DNA from: CAYHWE01 sp964360445
Lineage (GTDB): Bacteria > Patescibacteriota > Patescibacteriia > Patescibacteriales > JAKAJF01
Assembly: GCA_964360445.1 (NCBI GenBank)
Contig: CAYHWE010000005.1
Coordinates: forward strand, 1 to 41,306
Direction: 5' to 3'
Length of the DNA: 41,306 bases
The notes below the pieces were generated by a model. It was not told the DNA's origin. It did no database searches and saw nothing but the letters and a program-made list of their open reading frames with translations. The position numbers were made by a program, and so were the translations under genes. Shown here piece after piece: positions 8,074 to 15,392 of this stretch (its first letter is position 1; the number at the start of each line of letters is the position of its first letter).

Positions 8074-8090
8074 ACATTTACTAAAAACAT

Positions 8091-8702
8091 ATGGGAGACA
8101 ATTTAACAAAAAGACAGAGGGAAATATTGGACTTTGTTACCGATTTTTCCCAAAAACACGGCTATGCCCCGAGCTATAGGGAAATAGCTGAAAAATTCGA
8201 TCTCACAAGCACAGCAACGGTCCACGCGCATCTGCAGAATCTGAAAGAAAAGGGCCTTATCAGGGTAGCGCGCAATGAAGCCCGATCGATCGAAGTCATA
8301 CCGGTAAAGACAGACTGGGCTGAGGCGATAAACCTTCCCCTGGTCGGCCTGATCACTGCCGGCGCGCCGATCGAAGCGATAGAGGAAAAAGAAACAATGG
8401 CGGTTCCGGTAGATTTCGTTACCGATCCGGCCAACAGCTACATCCTGAGGGTCAAAGGCGAATCGATGATTGAAGAAGGCATCCTGAGCGGAGATTATGT
8501 GATCGTCGAACGCAACCCATCTCCCAGGAACGGCGATGTCGTCGTCGCATTGCTGGACAACGCTTACGCGACATTGAAAAAATTCTACCGCGAACAAAGG
8601 AGGATCAGGCTGCAACCGGCGAATTCAAACATGAAGCCGATATACGTCGCCGATCCCCTCATCCAAGGCGTAGTCCGGGGAGTAATAAGAAAATTCGCAT
8701 AA
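8091..8702 (+). CDS. lexA: SOS repressor LexA
   Basis: 203 aa, normal length. An N-terminal winged helix (LTKRQREILDFV, YREIAEKF, TVHAHLQNLKEKGLI) binds DNA. The self-cleavage site Ala90-Gly91 is in LITAGAP, the catalytic Ser125 in VKGESMIEEG, and the Lys in ATLKKF (about 163). It should repress DNA-damage genes until RecA filament stimulates its cleavage. No ribosome site precedes the ATG. The leader has two pairs of direct repeats that may be its operator. Identification is secure; its binding site here is not. Confidence 0.96.
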   Translation: MGDNLTKRQREILDFVTDFSQKHGYAPSYREIAEKFDLTSTATVHAHLQNLKEKGLIRVARNEARSIEVIPVKTDWAEAINLPLVGLITAGAPIEAIEEKETMAVPVDFVTDPANSYILRVKGESMIEEGILSGDYVIVERNPSPRNGDVVVALLDNAYATLKKFYREQRRIRLQPANSNMKPIYVADPLIQGVVRGVIRKFA

Positions 8703-8759
8703 CCCCTAATCATTCCAATATCAGCGGTTTCTTCTTTGCCTTTACATTTTCCAAAAAGC

Positions 8760-9116
8760 TTATTTCAACTTCTTAAATTTTACCGTGAAAATCGGTTCGT
8801 ATTTATTCGAATACTGGTCCGTAATCTCGATCATCTCCCCTTTCACAACTTCATTCAAAGCCAGATCGCTCAAAAGCATATTATTGCTTTCGATATCAAG
8901 CTTCATCCCGTCCAGTTTTTGAAACTCGCTGTTGAATTCATTCTTGATCGTGTCTTCTATCTTTTTCTTCTGCTCCTTCAAAACTTTTATTTTTTCAAGC
9001 ACTTCTTTCAATTCCTGCGAATTACTTAAAGCGTCGCGATAAACGGCCTTGATGCCTTTTTGCTCTTTTCTTGTCTCCTGGATCTTATTAAAGACTTCCT
9101 GCAATTTTTGTGACAT
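8760..9116 (-). CDS. Coiled-coil protein of unknown function (118 aa)
   Basis: Not recognised. Residues 1 to about 70 are a Lys/Glu-rich heptad-like coiled coil (NKIQETRKEQKGIK, ELKEVLEKIKVLKEQKKKIED), followed by a short beta-rich C-terminus (ITDQYSNKYEPIFTVKFKKL). No signal peptide or membrane segment. It lies 94 bases beyond the thrC stop, behind the thrC terminator, with TATAAT-like boxes before it, and converges on lexA. Confidence 0.7.
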   Translation of the reverse strand: MSQKLQEVFNKIQETRKEQKGIKAVYRDALSNSQELKEVLEKIKVLKEQKKKIEDTIKNEFNSEFQKLDGMKLDIESNNMLLSDLALNEVVKGEMIEITDQYSNKYEPIFTVKFKKLK

Positions 9117-9171
9117 ACGATATATAAAAAAATTATAAACAACTTTCTCATTATATCATTTTAAAAAAAAG

Positions 9172-9203
9172 AAGCCAGCCGGTTTTTAAAACCCGACTGG
9201 CTT
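9172..9203 (-). terminator. Terminator of thrC
   Basis: AAGCCAG stem extended through GU/GC pairs to TTTT/AAAA, about 15 bp with one bulge, followed by CTTTTTTTT on the minus strand. Confidence 0.85.
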
Positions 9204-9209
9204 TTAAAT

Positions 9210-10547
9210 CTAGATCAAGGAACCAATCTCTTTTTCAATCGCTTCTATCGTCCCGAGGATAATCTTCGGCGGATTGGCGTATCTGTTTCTTCCGCTGTGA
9301 TAAGCGAAATTAGACTCGGAAAACTTAAGATCGCTCGCAGTAGAGATAACGACAACTTTGTCGTCTTCTCTTATCTTATTATCTTCTCTCGCCTGTAAAA
9401 CCGCATCCATTGCCACTGATCCGTGGGGACAAAGATGCTTAAAGCGCGCGCGCGTATCCTGAATCCTCTCTTCGCTTACATCGTAGGCCAGAATTTCAAA
9501 ATGCCCATAAAGCTTCTCAATTCTCGGGAAGCTCACCGGATTTGTAATATTCATCGCCGAAGCGACGGAATCCCTGTATTCTCCGGGGGCATATTCCTTG
9601 AATTCTGAACGCTTCCAGCGTACCAAAGTATTAGTAACCTCGGGCTGAGCGATTATGATGCCGGGCAATCTATCTATAAGCCCGTATTCTTTCGCGCGCA
9701 GGCATGACATCATTAAAGCGGTGAGATTGCCGCCATTGCCGGCCGGTACAGAAATATAATCCGGAGCTTTCCAGTTAAGGTCCTGGAAAATTTCCAGAGC
9801 TATCGCTTCCTGGCCAATAGGACGGAACGGATTTTTAGAGTTGACAAGCACGAACTCCGGATGCGCGTTGCAAAAATCGCTTACGATTCTCATCGCGCCG
9901 TCAAAACCATCTTTGTGATCAATGGCAAAGAGCAGCGCCCCTAGCCTCATTGACTGCACAAGATGGCCGGGCGCCACTTTGCCATGCGCCATAAAAACAA
10001 GGCTTTTCATTTTCTCAACTTCCGCCGCATATGCAGCGGCGGCAGCAGCTGTGTCGCCTGTGCTCGCGCAAGCAACGCCGATTATGCCCAGTTCAGGGTA
10101 GAATTTGATCAGCCTGTTTACCTCCGATATGGCGACGCACATCCCGCGATCCTTGAAACTGCCGGAAGGATTCTGTCCTTCCATCTTTATATAAAGATTT
10201 TTAAGCCCCACTTCGGCTCTCAGCCATTCCGGCGGCGTCAGGAGGTCCGTATTGCCCTCTCTCAAAGAAACGATCGCTTCCTTGGGAAAACCGGGCAGGA
10301 TAAAATCCCAGTATCTGAAAACCCCGCTTCCGTAAGGGTATTCAGCAGACAATTTGCTGTATCTTATGGAATCCAGGCGGGCCTGGGCCAAAGCGCCGAA
10401 GCCCAATGCGCTTCTAACGTAGTCTTCGTCTCGCTCCGACATAAGAAGCCCGCCGCATTTGATGCAGGTATACAAAGGCTTATCCTGGGGCATTGACTCG
10501 CCGCATTTGATGCATTTCATCTCAAACCTTAATTGACCTCTTTTCAT
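9210..10547 (-). CDS. thrC: Threonine synthase
   Basis: 445 aa. An N-terminal zinc ribbon (C12, C15, C28, C31) precedes a fold-type II PLP domain with the PLP lysine in NPSGSFKDRGM (K132) and the phosphate-binding loop GNGGNLTA. Known reaction: O-phosphohomoserine to threonine. The first ATG is kept because GGAGGG sits five bases before it; a second in-frame ATG nine codons later has only a weak site. It is a single gene bounded by terminators. No other threonine-pathway gene is nearby, so it may act on an imported or different substrate (inference). Confidence 0.9.
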   Translation of the reverse strand: MKRGQLRFEMKCIKCGESMPQDKPLYTCIKCGGLLMSERDEDYVRSALGFGALAQARLDSIRYSKLSAEYPYGSGVFRYWDFILPGFPKEAIVSLREGNTDLLTPPEWLRAEVGLKNLYIKMEGQNPSGSFKDRGMCVAISEVNRLIKFYPELGIIGVACASTGDTAAAAAAYAAEVEKMKSLVFMAHGKVAPGHLVQSMRLGALLFAIDHKDGFDGAMRIVSDFCNAHPEFVLVNSKNPFRPIGQEAIALEIFQDLNWKAPDYISVPAGNGGNLTALMMSCLRAKEYGLIDRLPGIIIAQPEVTNTLVRWKRSEFKEYAPGEYRDSVASAMNITNPVSFPRIEKLYGHFEILAYDVSEERIQDTRARFKHLCPHGSVAMDAVLQAREDNKIREDDKVVVISTASDLKFSESNFAYHSGRNRYANPPKIILGTIEAIEKEIGSLI

Positions 10548-10604
10548 CTCAACCCTCCATTTTTTGAAATTTTAATTTATTTTTATTTAATTTAAAAAAA
10601 GAAC

Positions 10605-10625
10605 AAAGCTCTTAAAAAGAGCTTT
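10605..10625 (-). terminator. Terminator of the VTT-domain gene
   Basis: AAAGCTCTT/AAGAGCTTT with a 3-base loop, then TTCTTTTTTT shortly downstream on the minus strand. Confidence 0.75.
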
Positions 10626-10667
10626 TAATAATTCAATTTAACAGAAAAAACGCTTTTATGTCAAGTG

Positions 10668-11324
10668 TTATTTTCTCACTCTCTTGCGAAATAGATAGGC
10701 GGTGTATGATATCATGATTATTAAAAATGTAATCAGCCCGATAAAAGTTATCTTATCTCCGCCTATGAAAGCCTTGCCAGAATAAATAGTGATTATCGCA
10801 AAAGGCAATTCTGCTAAAAATGTGGCAAACAGATATTTCCAAAAATCGTATCTGATAGCGCCTAAGACATAACCAGGAATTTCTGCCGGCACGGCCAAGC
10901 GGAATAACAAGACGAGCAAAAATTGCGATTTTTCCGGAATTATTTTTTTATAATACTCTATCCTTTCCTGGGCGATGAAAAATTTAAGCAAAGGACGGCC
11001 GGAATACTGCCCGATGAAGTAAGTGATAGTTTCCCCGAAAAGCCAGCCGCCTAATAACAAAAATAAAGAAAAGGAAGCGCCCCAGCTTATTATCGCGATC
11101 GGGACCAGGGGAACGCTTGAGAACGGCGACAGCATTGCGGATATGGCGGCAAGACTGAAAAAAACCGTCATCCCTAAAATTTTGTTTCCTTCTGTATAGT
11201 CTTTGAAAAAATCCAGCGAATCATAAAACAGGTCCTGCAAAGACAGGGATGACCAAAAAATAAAAACAATGAACAGCAATAAAAATATCAAAAATAATCT
11301 TTCTTTTGTTACTTGTAATTTCAT
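10668..11324 (-). CDS. TVP38/TMEM64 (VTT domain) membrane protein
   Basis: 218 aa with about five to six hydrophobic segments. The VTT/SNARE-associated signature is visible: the re-entrant region SPFSSVPLVPIAIISWGASF, GWLFGETITYFIGQYSGRPLLKFF, and FRLAVPAEIPGYVLGAI. The family belongs with DedA-like proteins, now linked to lipid scrambling or flipping and polyprenyl-phosphate recycling; the exact substrate here is unknown. uppP, another polyprenyl-phosphate gene, is at 35.4 kb. It is probably transcribed alone: a terminator lies behind it and the upstream gene has its own. Confidence 0.85.
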   Translation of the reverse strand: MKLQVTKERLFLIFLLLFIVFIFWSSLSLQDLFYDSLDFFKDYTEGNKILGMTVFFSLAAISAMLSPFSSVPLVPIAIISWGASFSLFLLLGGWLFGETITYFIGQYSGRPLLKFFIAQERIEYYKKIIPEKSQFLLVLLFRLAVPAEIPGYVLGAIRYDFWKYLFATFLAELPFAIITIYSGKAFIGGDKITFIGLITFLIIMISYTAYLFRKRVRK

Positions 11325-11336
11325 ATAAATGAAGAG

Positions 11337-11360
11337 GGCCCAATCTCGCGACTGGGCCCG
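11337..11360 (-). terminator. Terminator of the 101-aa orphan
   Basis: GGGCCCA/TGGGCCC stem with a 10-base loop; the T-tract that follows on the minus strand is weak (TCTTCATTTA). Confidence 0.6.
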
Positions 11361-11365
11361 TATTC

Positions 11366-11671
11366 CTATGCCGGAATCTTATTTACAGCCGACATTGACA
11401 TTGCCAATGACCGTCTGTGTTTACTGCATTCCATCATGGCCAAGGCGATTTTTGACCGAAAGAAGTCTTTTTCTTCTACATACACGGTCAATGCCTGCTT
11501 TTCGAAATCAGTTAAGCCTTTTTCTGCTATCTCTAATTCTTGAAACAACCGTGCAGGAATACTAGTCACCTTTATCTTCTCGTACACTTCCCTTGACTCA
11601 TTTTTGTCTACGCCAAAACCGACGAGAATAAAAAAATCTTCTAAAAAAGATGTATCTTCATCTTTTTCCAT
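11366..11671 (-). CDS. Small protein of unknown function (101 aa)
   Basis: Not recognised. The start at 11671 is preferred: GGAGGG ends three bases before it, and the ATG 21 bases further up lies ahead of that ribosome site. The protein is acidic at the N-terminus (MEKDEDTSFLEDF), has a central predicted helix (ARLFQELEIAEKGLTDFEKQ) and no signal or membrane segment. It has its own consensus promoter (TTGACA-17-TATAGT) and terminator. It belongs to the group of compact, strongly initiated orphans in this window. Confidence 0.75.
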   Translation of the reverse strand: MEKDEDTSFLEDFFILVGFGVDKNESREVYEKIKVTSIPARLFQELEIAEKGLTDFEKQALTVYVEEKDFFRSKIALAMMECSKHRRSLAMSMSAVNKIPA

Positions 11672-11705
11672 AAGCCCTCCATGAAAGGACAAGTTTATTG
11701 CTATA

Positions 11706-11734
11706 ACTATAGCCTAAACTGTCATGTTTGTCAA
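11706..11734 (-). promoter_or_regulatory. Consensus promoter of the 101-aa orphan
   Basis: TTGACA, 17 bases, TATAGT on the minus strand, with a leader of about 30 bases. Confidence 0.75.
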
Positions 11735-11778
11735 TGCTTGCGCTATTACATGGCTAAAATTACCTTATTTTCGAGGAA

Positions 11779-11816
11779 TATTCAGGTATTGACAAATCCT
11801 GAATACCTGCTATAAT
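11779..11816 (+). promoter_or_regulatory. Palindrome-overlapped promoter of the mini-ORF unit
   Basis: TTGACA (11789), 16 bases, TATAAT (11811). Two overlapping inverted repeats cover it: TATTCAGG/CCTGAATA (11779-11786, 11798-11805) and CAGGTATT/AATACCTG (11783-11790, 11802-11809). Both span the -35 box and spacer, the usual position for a repressor site. Confidence 0.7.
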
Positions 11817-11913
11817 ACTACAATAAACTTTTAGTCAGATTGATTTTAAAGTTTTTTTTGCACATTTCATTAAATTCATTTTTTTAAAATAAGGAAGGGA
11901 GATAAGGAAGAAA

Positions 11914-11949
11914 ATGGATATCCAGGTTTGCCTTGTTCCGAAGAAGTAA
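11914..11949 (+). CDS. Candidate 11-aa mini-ORF with ribosome site
   Basis: ATG preceded by AAGGAAG, encoding MDIQVCLVPKK. Too short for homology. It is the first of several mini-ORFs on the plus-strand unit that begins near 11823. It could be a leader peptide or chance; the purine-rich ribosome site is the only support. Confidence 0.3.
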   Translation: MDIQVCLVPKK

Positions 11950-11987
11950 AAAATTTTCTGAAGGGATTTGAAAGGAGGTGAGAAAGG

Positions 11988-12032
11988 ATGTCGCTCCGGC
12001 GCTTCTGCAACGTTCAGCGGCCCATCTGCTGA
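11988..12032 (+). CDS. Candidate 14-aa mini-ORF with near-perfect ribosome site
   Basis: AAAGGAGGTGA, the perfect anti-Shine-Dalgarno complement, lies about seven bases before an ATG encoding MSLRRFCNVQRPIC. It is the best ribosome site in the window, placed before a very short frame. That suggests a leader peptide, or a site used for something other than making a protein. No homology is claimed. Confidence 0.4.
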   Translation: MSLRRFCNVQRPIC

Positions 12033-12062
12033 CAATCCGTCCTGTAAAAAGGGCGGCCAATC

Positions 12063-12266
12063 GTGAAGAGCACGAAGAACGCAGAAGTGGGTAACCGGGC
12101 GCCAAAAGCGCCGACAAGGACCCCGCAACAAAATAAAGCGAAGGAGAGAGAAATGCTAAAGAAGCCAAACCTATCCACCAACACCAAGTCGCCAATAAAG
12201 ATGCTTTCCACGTATTCGACGATAGCCAGGACCAACCTCGAGACCGGCGGCGCAAGCGGCGCCTAG
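12063..12266 (+). CDS. Candidate basic small protein (67 aa) with internal restart
   Basis: Frame opens at GTG 12063 behind AAGGGCGG. A second start, ATG 12153, has a better site (GAAGGAGAGAGAA) and would give a 37-aa protein with the same C-terminus. The sequence is rich in Lys, Thr, Pro and Asn (APKAPTRTPQQNKAKERE, KPNLSTNTKSPIKM) and ends ETGGASGA. No family is recognised. The DNA here is GC-rich and foldable (GGCGC-CAAAA-GCGCC at 12098-12112), so it may instead be part of a non-coding RNA. The long minus-strand frames over it are mirror images of its Lys codons. Confidence 0.35.
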   Translation: MKSTKNAEVGNRAPKAPTRTPQQNKAKEREMLKKPNLSTNTKSPIKMLSTYSTIARTNLETGGASGA

Positions 12267-12269
12267 CTC

Positions 12270-12465
12270 CTCTTCCTCGGGTCGACAGCACAATTTCTAA
12301 AATTGTCGCTGCCCGTGTCGCGGCACACCCGAATTGTCCGAGCTTCTAGCGCGGTTATAGTATCTTCTTACTCCGCGCGCGTAGCTGAAGGACTATTCCG
12401 ACACGCGCCACGACCACCCTCCGGCTTCCATTCTGCAGAATGGAACGTCGGAGGGTTCTTTTTTT
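12270..12465 (+). ncRNA. Strongly foldable RNA region ending in a terminator, unassigned
   Basis: No frame with a start is supported. Helices seen: CAGC-ACAATTT with AAATTGT-C-GCTG (about 12286-12311); GCGCGG/CCGCGC enclosing AGTA/TACT (about 12349-12379); a long-range pair CGTGTCG/CGACACG (about 12314-12320 with 12398-12405). It matches no RNase P, tmRNA or SRP consensus that I can recall. It may be the 3' part of a longer transcript from the promoter at 11789. Confidence 0.45.
12416..12465 (+). terminator. Very strong terminator of the mini-ORF unit
   Basis: ACCCTCCG/CGGAGGGT encloses a perfect 10-bp hairpin (TTCCATTCTG and its complement, no loop), followed by TTCTTTTTTT. Confidence 0.9.
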
Positions 12466-12495
12466 GAAAAAACAAAAGGGGAAAGTAAATATAAG

Positions 12496-12660
12496 ATGCC
12501 AAAGCAAAGAAGCCGCCGTCAAATTCCGGAAAAATTCACAAGAATAAGAGAAGAGTGGCTAGAGCGGATAAAAAAAGAGTGTGATTGTCCGCCTGGACAT
12601 AAATGCTCTTGCAGAAAAAAAACACACCAGCTCGGCCTGAAAGCAAAGCTGGGAAAGTAA
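12496..12660 (+). CDS. Small basic Cys-rich protein (54 aa)
   Basis: Not recognised. The protein is highly basic with a cluster CDCPPGHKCSCRKK (four Cys and one His), which could bind zinc or form disulfides. GGGGAAAG about ten bases before the ATG is a weak ribosome site. A terminator with a 10-bp stem follows 14 bases after the stop, which supports a real transcription unit. It lies directly behind the mini-ORF unit terminator, so it depends on read-through or its own promoter. It is too short to appear among ORFs of 60 aa or more. Confidence 0.55.
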   Translation: MPKQRSRRQIPEKFTRIREEWLERIKKECDCPPGHKCSCRKKTHQLGLKAKLGK

Positions 12661-12673
12661 TACAAGTTCCAAG

Positions 12674-12710
12674 CCCGGGCTTCTACGCGAAGTCCGGGGT
12701 TTTTCTTTTT
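12674..12710 (+). terminator. Terminator of the 54-aa gene
   Basis: CCCGGGCTTC/GAAGTCCGGG (10 bp with one GU, loop TACGC), followed by TTTTTCTTTTT. Confidence 0.85.
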
Positions 12711-12735
12711 CCATAAATTAAGCTACAATTTGGAT

Positions 12736-13140
12736 ATGGCAAACAATCAAGGCAAAATGAGCAATAAAAATTATCGGCTTCTGATTTTTTGGATCGGCAT
12801 ATTCGCCACCCTCTGCTACCGCCTGGTCATCGTGATGAATAATTACAGCCGGCTATGGGTCGATATCGTCTGGTACGCGGGCACGATCGGATACATCTGG
12901 TATTTCGCCCACCGCTTCCGGGTCGAAGAAAAAAGATCAAGACTGATAAAGAGCGAGAAGCTGATTTACAAGATCAATCAGGACAAGAAACTGGACCATA
13001 AAGACAAGGCAAATCTGCTCTATGTCTTAAAAAGCCTGAACTCAAGCAAAGTAAAATGGAATTATATAACGATCTTCTTCCTTTCCGCGGTTGCGCTCGC
13101 CTATGATATCGTCTTTAAAATCCTGAAAAATTTTCAGTAA
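12736..13140 (+). CDS. Small membrane protein of unknown function (134 aa)
   Basis: Not recognised. Three likely membrane segments: two near the N-terminus (LLIFWIGIFATLCYRLVIVM and VDIVWYAGTIGYIWYF) and one at the C-terminus (ITIFFLSAVALAYDIVFKIL), with a charged cytosolic stretch between (EEKRSRLIKSEKLIYKINQDKKLDHKDK). No ribosome site; TACAAT ends six bases before the ATG, so the mRNA may be leaderless, although the -35 region is poor. A TTG two codons earlier is less likely. A bidirectional terminator follows. Confidence 0.7.
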   Translation: MANNQGKMSNKNYRLLIFWIGIFATLCYRLVIVMNNYSRLWVDIVWYAGTIGYIWYFAHRFRVEEKRSRLIKSEKLIYKINQDKKLDHKDKANLLYVLKSLNSSKVKWNYITIFFLSAVALAYDIVFKILKNFQ

Positions 13141-13153
13141 TTTCCTATAACAT

Positions 13154-13182
13154 AAAACCGCCCGGGATTCTTGGGCGGTTTT
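13154..13182. terminator. Bidirectional terminator
   Basis: AAAACCGCCC/GGGCGGTTTT, 10-bp stem with a 9-base loop, between the convergent membrane-protein and DUF5667 genes. Confidence 0.85.
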
Positions 13183-13240
13183 ATCATATTCTTTTTTATC
13201 TTCTGCCGTTATCATTATCCTCGTCTTTGTCATCCTCGTC

Positions 13241-14458
13241 TCAATCCTCATCCTGGTTCTCGCTGCCACCATCACTGTTTTCATCATCATTATCGCCATT
13301 CTCTTTTCTTGCTTCTTCATTTTTCTTAGAAGACTCATCCTGTCTTTCATATTCTTTCTCCGCTGATCCAAGCATCTCTTTCGCCTGCTTCGCGAACTGA
13401 TAAGCCTGCTTATAATTCGCTCCTCCGGCATCGGTGCTGGTCGCCGCGCTATCGCCCATAACCAGGGAAGAGCTTGCCTTGGCCATAAAATCATCATACT
13501 GCTTGAAATATTTCTCATCGATCATCACACCCGAAGAGGATGCCTTGCTTGATAATCCATTCTTTTCCTTTTCCGCCTCTTTCATCGCCTTGACCGCCGC
13601 CAGTTTCCATTCAAGATCAAGATAACTCTTTTCGCGGCCATCATTATCGTCTTCATCTTCGCCTTCATCTTCATCATCTTTGATTTCCTGCTTGACCGCA
13701 TCCTCTTTTATTTCCAATAATTCGTTCTTCTTTTTTAAAGAATTTAACTTTGTTTCCAATTCATTGATTTCATTCTCGTCATCATTGTTTTCCGCTGCGT
13801 CAATCTCTTTCTTGAGATTCTTCTTTTCATTTTCAATTCCCTCTTTCTGCGCCTTGAATGTCCTTTCCAGGATATCTTTGTTTGTTTTCAGATTATTACT
13901 AAGATCATCTTCAAGCTGCGCGACATCCTTGCCCTTGGACTTTTCTTCCTCTACTATCGTGGACATCATTGACACATGTTCCTTCAATTTGCTGAGTGCA
14001 ATTTCAATCCCATCCGCGTCAATCTCGTCAGCCTGCAGCATCTCATTGACTTCCTCCAGCCTTTCCGCGGCTAATTTGCTCTGCAGTTTCGCTTCCGACT
14101 GGCCGCTGATTGCTAGGACGGAACGGACATTTTCGGTCAATGTCTTTACCGGATAAAGAGTTTCTCCGGGCACGCTGTTCTGAGAGGCTAACGCCGCTCC
14201 TCCACCTGAAAGCATTGCGATCAATGCTATAACGATTGCGATTGGCATAAGTTTTGTTTTATTTATTTTATAATAAAAATTGTTTAATATCATATTTAAC
14301 CGTTCCTCCATATTAGGACGCTCTGCGCTCCGCTCTATTACAGGATTGGCTGCCATGGATCTTTTCAGATCTTCGCGGAATGAATACAAAAAATCATCAT
14401 CCAGCCGGCTATTCTTCAATCTTTTTATCCTTTGGATTGTCTTAATCTTTTTTATCAT
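13241..14458 (-). CDS. DUF5667 membrane protein, probable anti-sigma partner
   Basis: 405 aa. A cytosolic N-terminus (about 68 aa, RLDDDFLYSFREDLKRSM) is followed by one membrane segment (about 69-92), the DUF5667 signature SVPGETLYPVKTLTENVRSVLA, a long Glu/Lys coiled coil, and a very acidic Asp/Glu/Asn tail. It overlaps the ECF sigma gene by 17 bases. Known: DUF5667 proteins are often encoded beside ECF sigma factors in Patescibacteria. Inference: the cytosolic part holds the sigma factor and the outside part senses envelope state. Confidence 0.8.
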   Translation of the reverse strand: MIKKIKTIQRIKRLKNSRLDDDFLYSFREDLKRSMAANPVIERSAERPNMEERLNMILNNFYYKINKTKLMPIAIVIALIAMLSGGGAALASQNSVPGETLYPVKTLTENVRSVLAISGQSEAKLQSKLAAERLEEVNEMLQADEIDADGIEIALSKLKEHVSMMSTIVEEEKSKGKDVAQLEDDLSNNLKTNKDILERTFKAQKEGIENEKKNLKKEIDAAENNDDENEINELETKLNSLKKKNELLEIKEDAVKQEIKDDEDEGEDEDDNDGREKSYLDLEWKLAAVKAMKEAEKEKNGLSSKASSSGVMIDEKYFKQYDDFMAKASSSLVMGDSAATSTDAGGANYKQAYQFAKQAKEMLGSAEKEYERQDESSKKNEEARKENGDNDDENSDGGSENQDED

Positions 14459-14948
14459 AAATCTTAGATTTTAATTTCTTCACGCCTCTATGTATATTGA
14501 CTCTTATATGATTCGGCGTTTTTCCGGTAATTTCGCTGATCTCTTTAATGCTCAATTCATTTATATATCGGGATATTATCAGCTGTCTTTCATCTTCATC
14601 AAGTTCCTCCATCACTCCCTCCAGGATTTCCTTATCTATCAGATTCTCGACTTTCTCATTCCCTCTCAAATCTATTATTTTTTTCGGATCGACATTTTCC
14701 AAGTCCAACGGCGTCCTGTCCTTCTTCCTGTAAAAATCTATTATCAGATTATTCGCCACCTGATATATGAAAGTCTTGAGATTCTTGACTTCCGCTCCCT
14801 TGGCTATGTATTTCCATGTTTTTAAAAAAGCCTCCTGGGCTATATCTTCCGCTAATTTTTTATCGCTTACCCTAAAATAAGCATGCCTCAAAATATGAGG
14901 AGCATATTTATCATACGCTGATAAAAAATCTTCTTCTATTCTGTTCAT
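14442..14948 (-). CDS. ECF sigma factor A
   Basis: 168 aa. Region 2 (FLSAYDKYAPHILRHAYFRV, EDIAQEAFLKTWKYI, IYQVANNLIIDFYRKKDR) and region 4 (LDEDERQLIISRYINELSIKEISEITGKTPNHIRVNIHRGVKKLK), with no region 1 or 3, as in sigma-70 group IV. It is co-translated with the DUF5667 membrane protein. Upstream is TGTAATG-N15-CGTC, the same pattern found before the FN3 gene at 32.8 kb, which suggests that it activates itself. The -10-like CGTC ends nine bases before the ATG, so its mRNA is close to leaderless. Confidence 0.93.
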   Translation of the reverse strand: MNRIEEDFLSAYDKYAPHILRHAYFRVSDKKLAEDIAQEAFLKTWKYIAKGAEVKNLKTFIYQVANNLIIDFYRKKDRTPLDLENVDPKKIIDLRGNEKVENLIDKEILEGVMEELDEDERQLIISRYINELSIKEISEITGKTPNHIRVNIHRGVKKLKSKIYDKKD

Positions 14949-14949
14949 A

Positions 14950-14983
14950 ATATATTAGACGCCCTTAGCCGGCGGGCATTACA
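14950..14983 (-). promoter_or_regulatory. Candidate ECF-A autoregulatory promoter
   Basis: On the minus strand TGTAATG, 15 bases, CGTCTAATATA. The same seven plus four bases with the same spacing occur at 32852-32877 upstream of the FN3 gene. Confidence 0.6.
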
Positions 14984-15193
14984 GATTTCCAATAAATCCC
15001 CTGATTTTAGCCATCCAGGACATATCGGTATGTATCATACCATTTTTTAGGATATAAAAAAACGCCGACGCAACAATCCGACGCCTGCGATATGATCAGC
15101 CGGAGATAATGGCGCTAAAAAATCCATAAACCCGGCTCGCGCGCATACAAATCTTGCTTTTTCATAAAAACCGCCGGCATCCCCGCCAAACAG

Positions 15194-15388
15194 TTACTTT
15201 TCTATGATTTTTGACTGCATCAATTCGATTATTTCATAATCATCCCATTTCTCATTCATATCTTCCATTTCCTCCGGATGCTCTTTTCTTATGTGATTCA
15301 TCGATTTCCGGACAACCTCCTCTATCGTATCTCCTTGGGCTATGAACGGACAATTTATGTGCAGATCCTTGTCATATATGATCTTCAT
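15194..15388 (-). CDS. DUF1059 small protein, copy 2
   Basis: 64 aa. CPFIAQGDTIEEVVRKSMNHIRKEH fits the family pattern. The start at 15388 is chosen because family members begin MK-[TI]-I/L and the upstream in-frame extension lies inside the CHRD-like gene. Only four bases separate it from that gene's stop, so translation is probably coupled and no ribosome site is needed. It is the last gene of the GlsB-CHRD-DUF1059 run. The family has no known biochemical function. Confidence 0.85.
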   Translation of the reverse strand: MKIIYDKDLHINCPFIAQGDTIEEVVRKSMNHIRKEHPEEMEDMNEKWDDYEIIELMQSKIIEK

Positions 15389-15392
15389 TTTT

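Noticed and set aside
11884..12291. Minus-strand frames of 135 and 73 codons that look like hydrophobic membrane proteins
   Set aside because: They mirror the Lys-rich plus-strand sequence (Lys codons become Leu/Phe codons), have no ribosome site and cross a strong plus-strand promoter unit.
13042..13518. Arg/Met-rich minus-strand frame of 158 codons
   Set aside because: It crosses a bidirectional terminator and two real genes in another frame; the composition is that of a shifted acidic frame.
15061..15100. Terminator built from the doubled CCGACGC sequence near 15.07 kb
   Set aside because: The two copies are direct, not inverted, so they do not form a stem.
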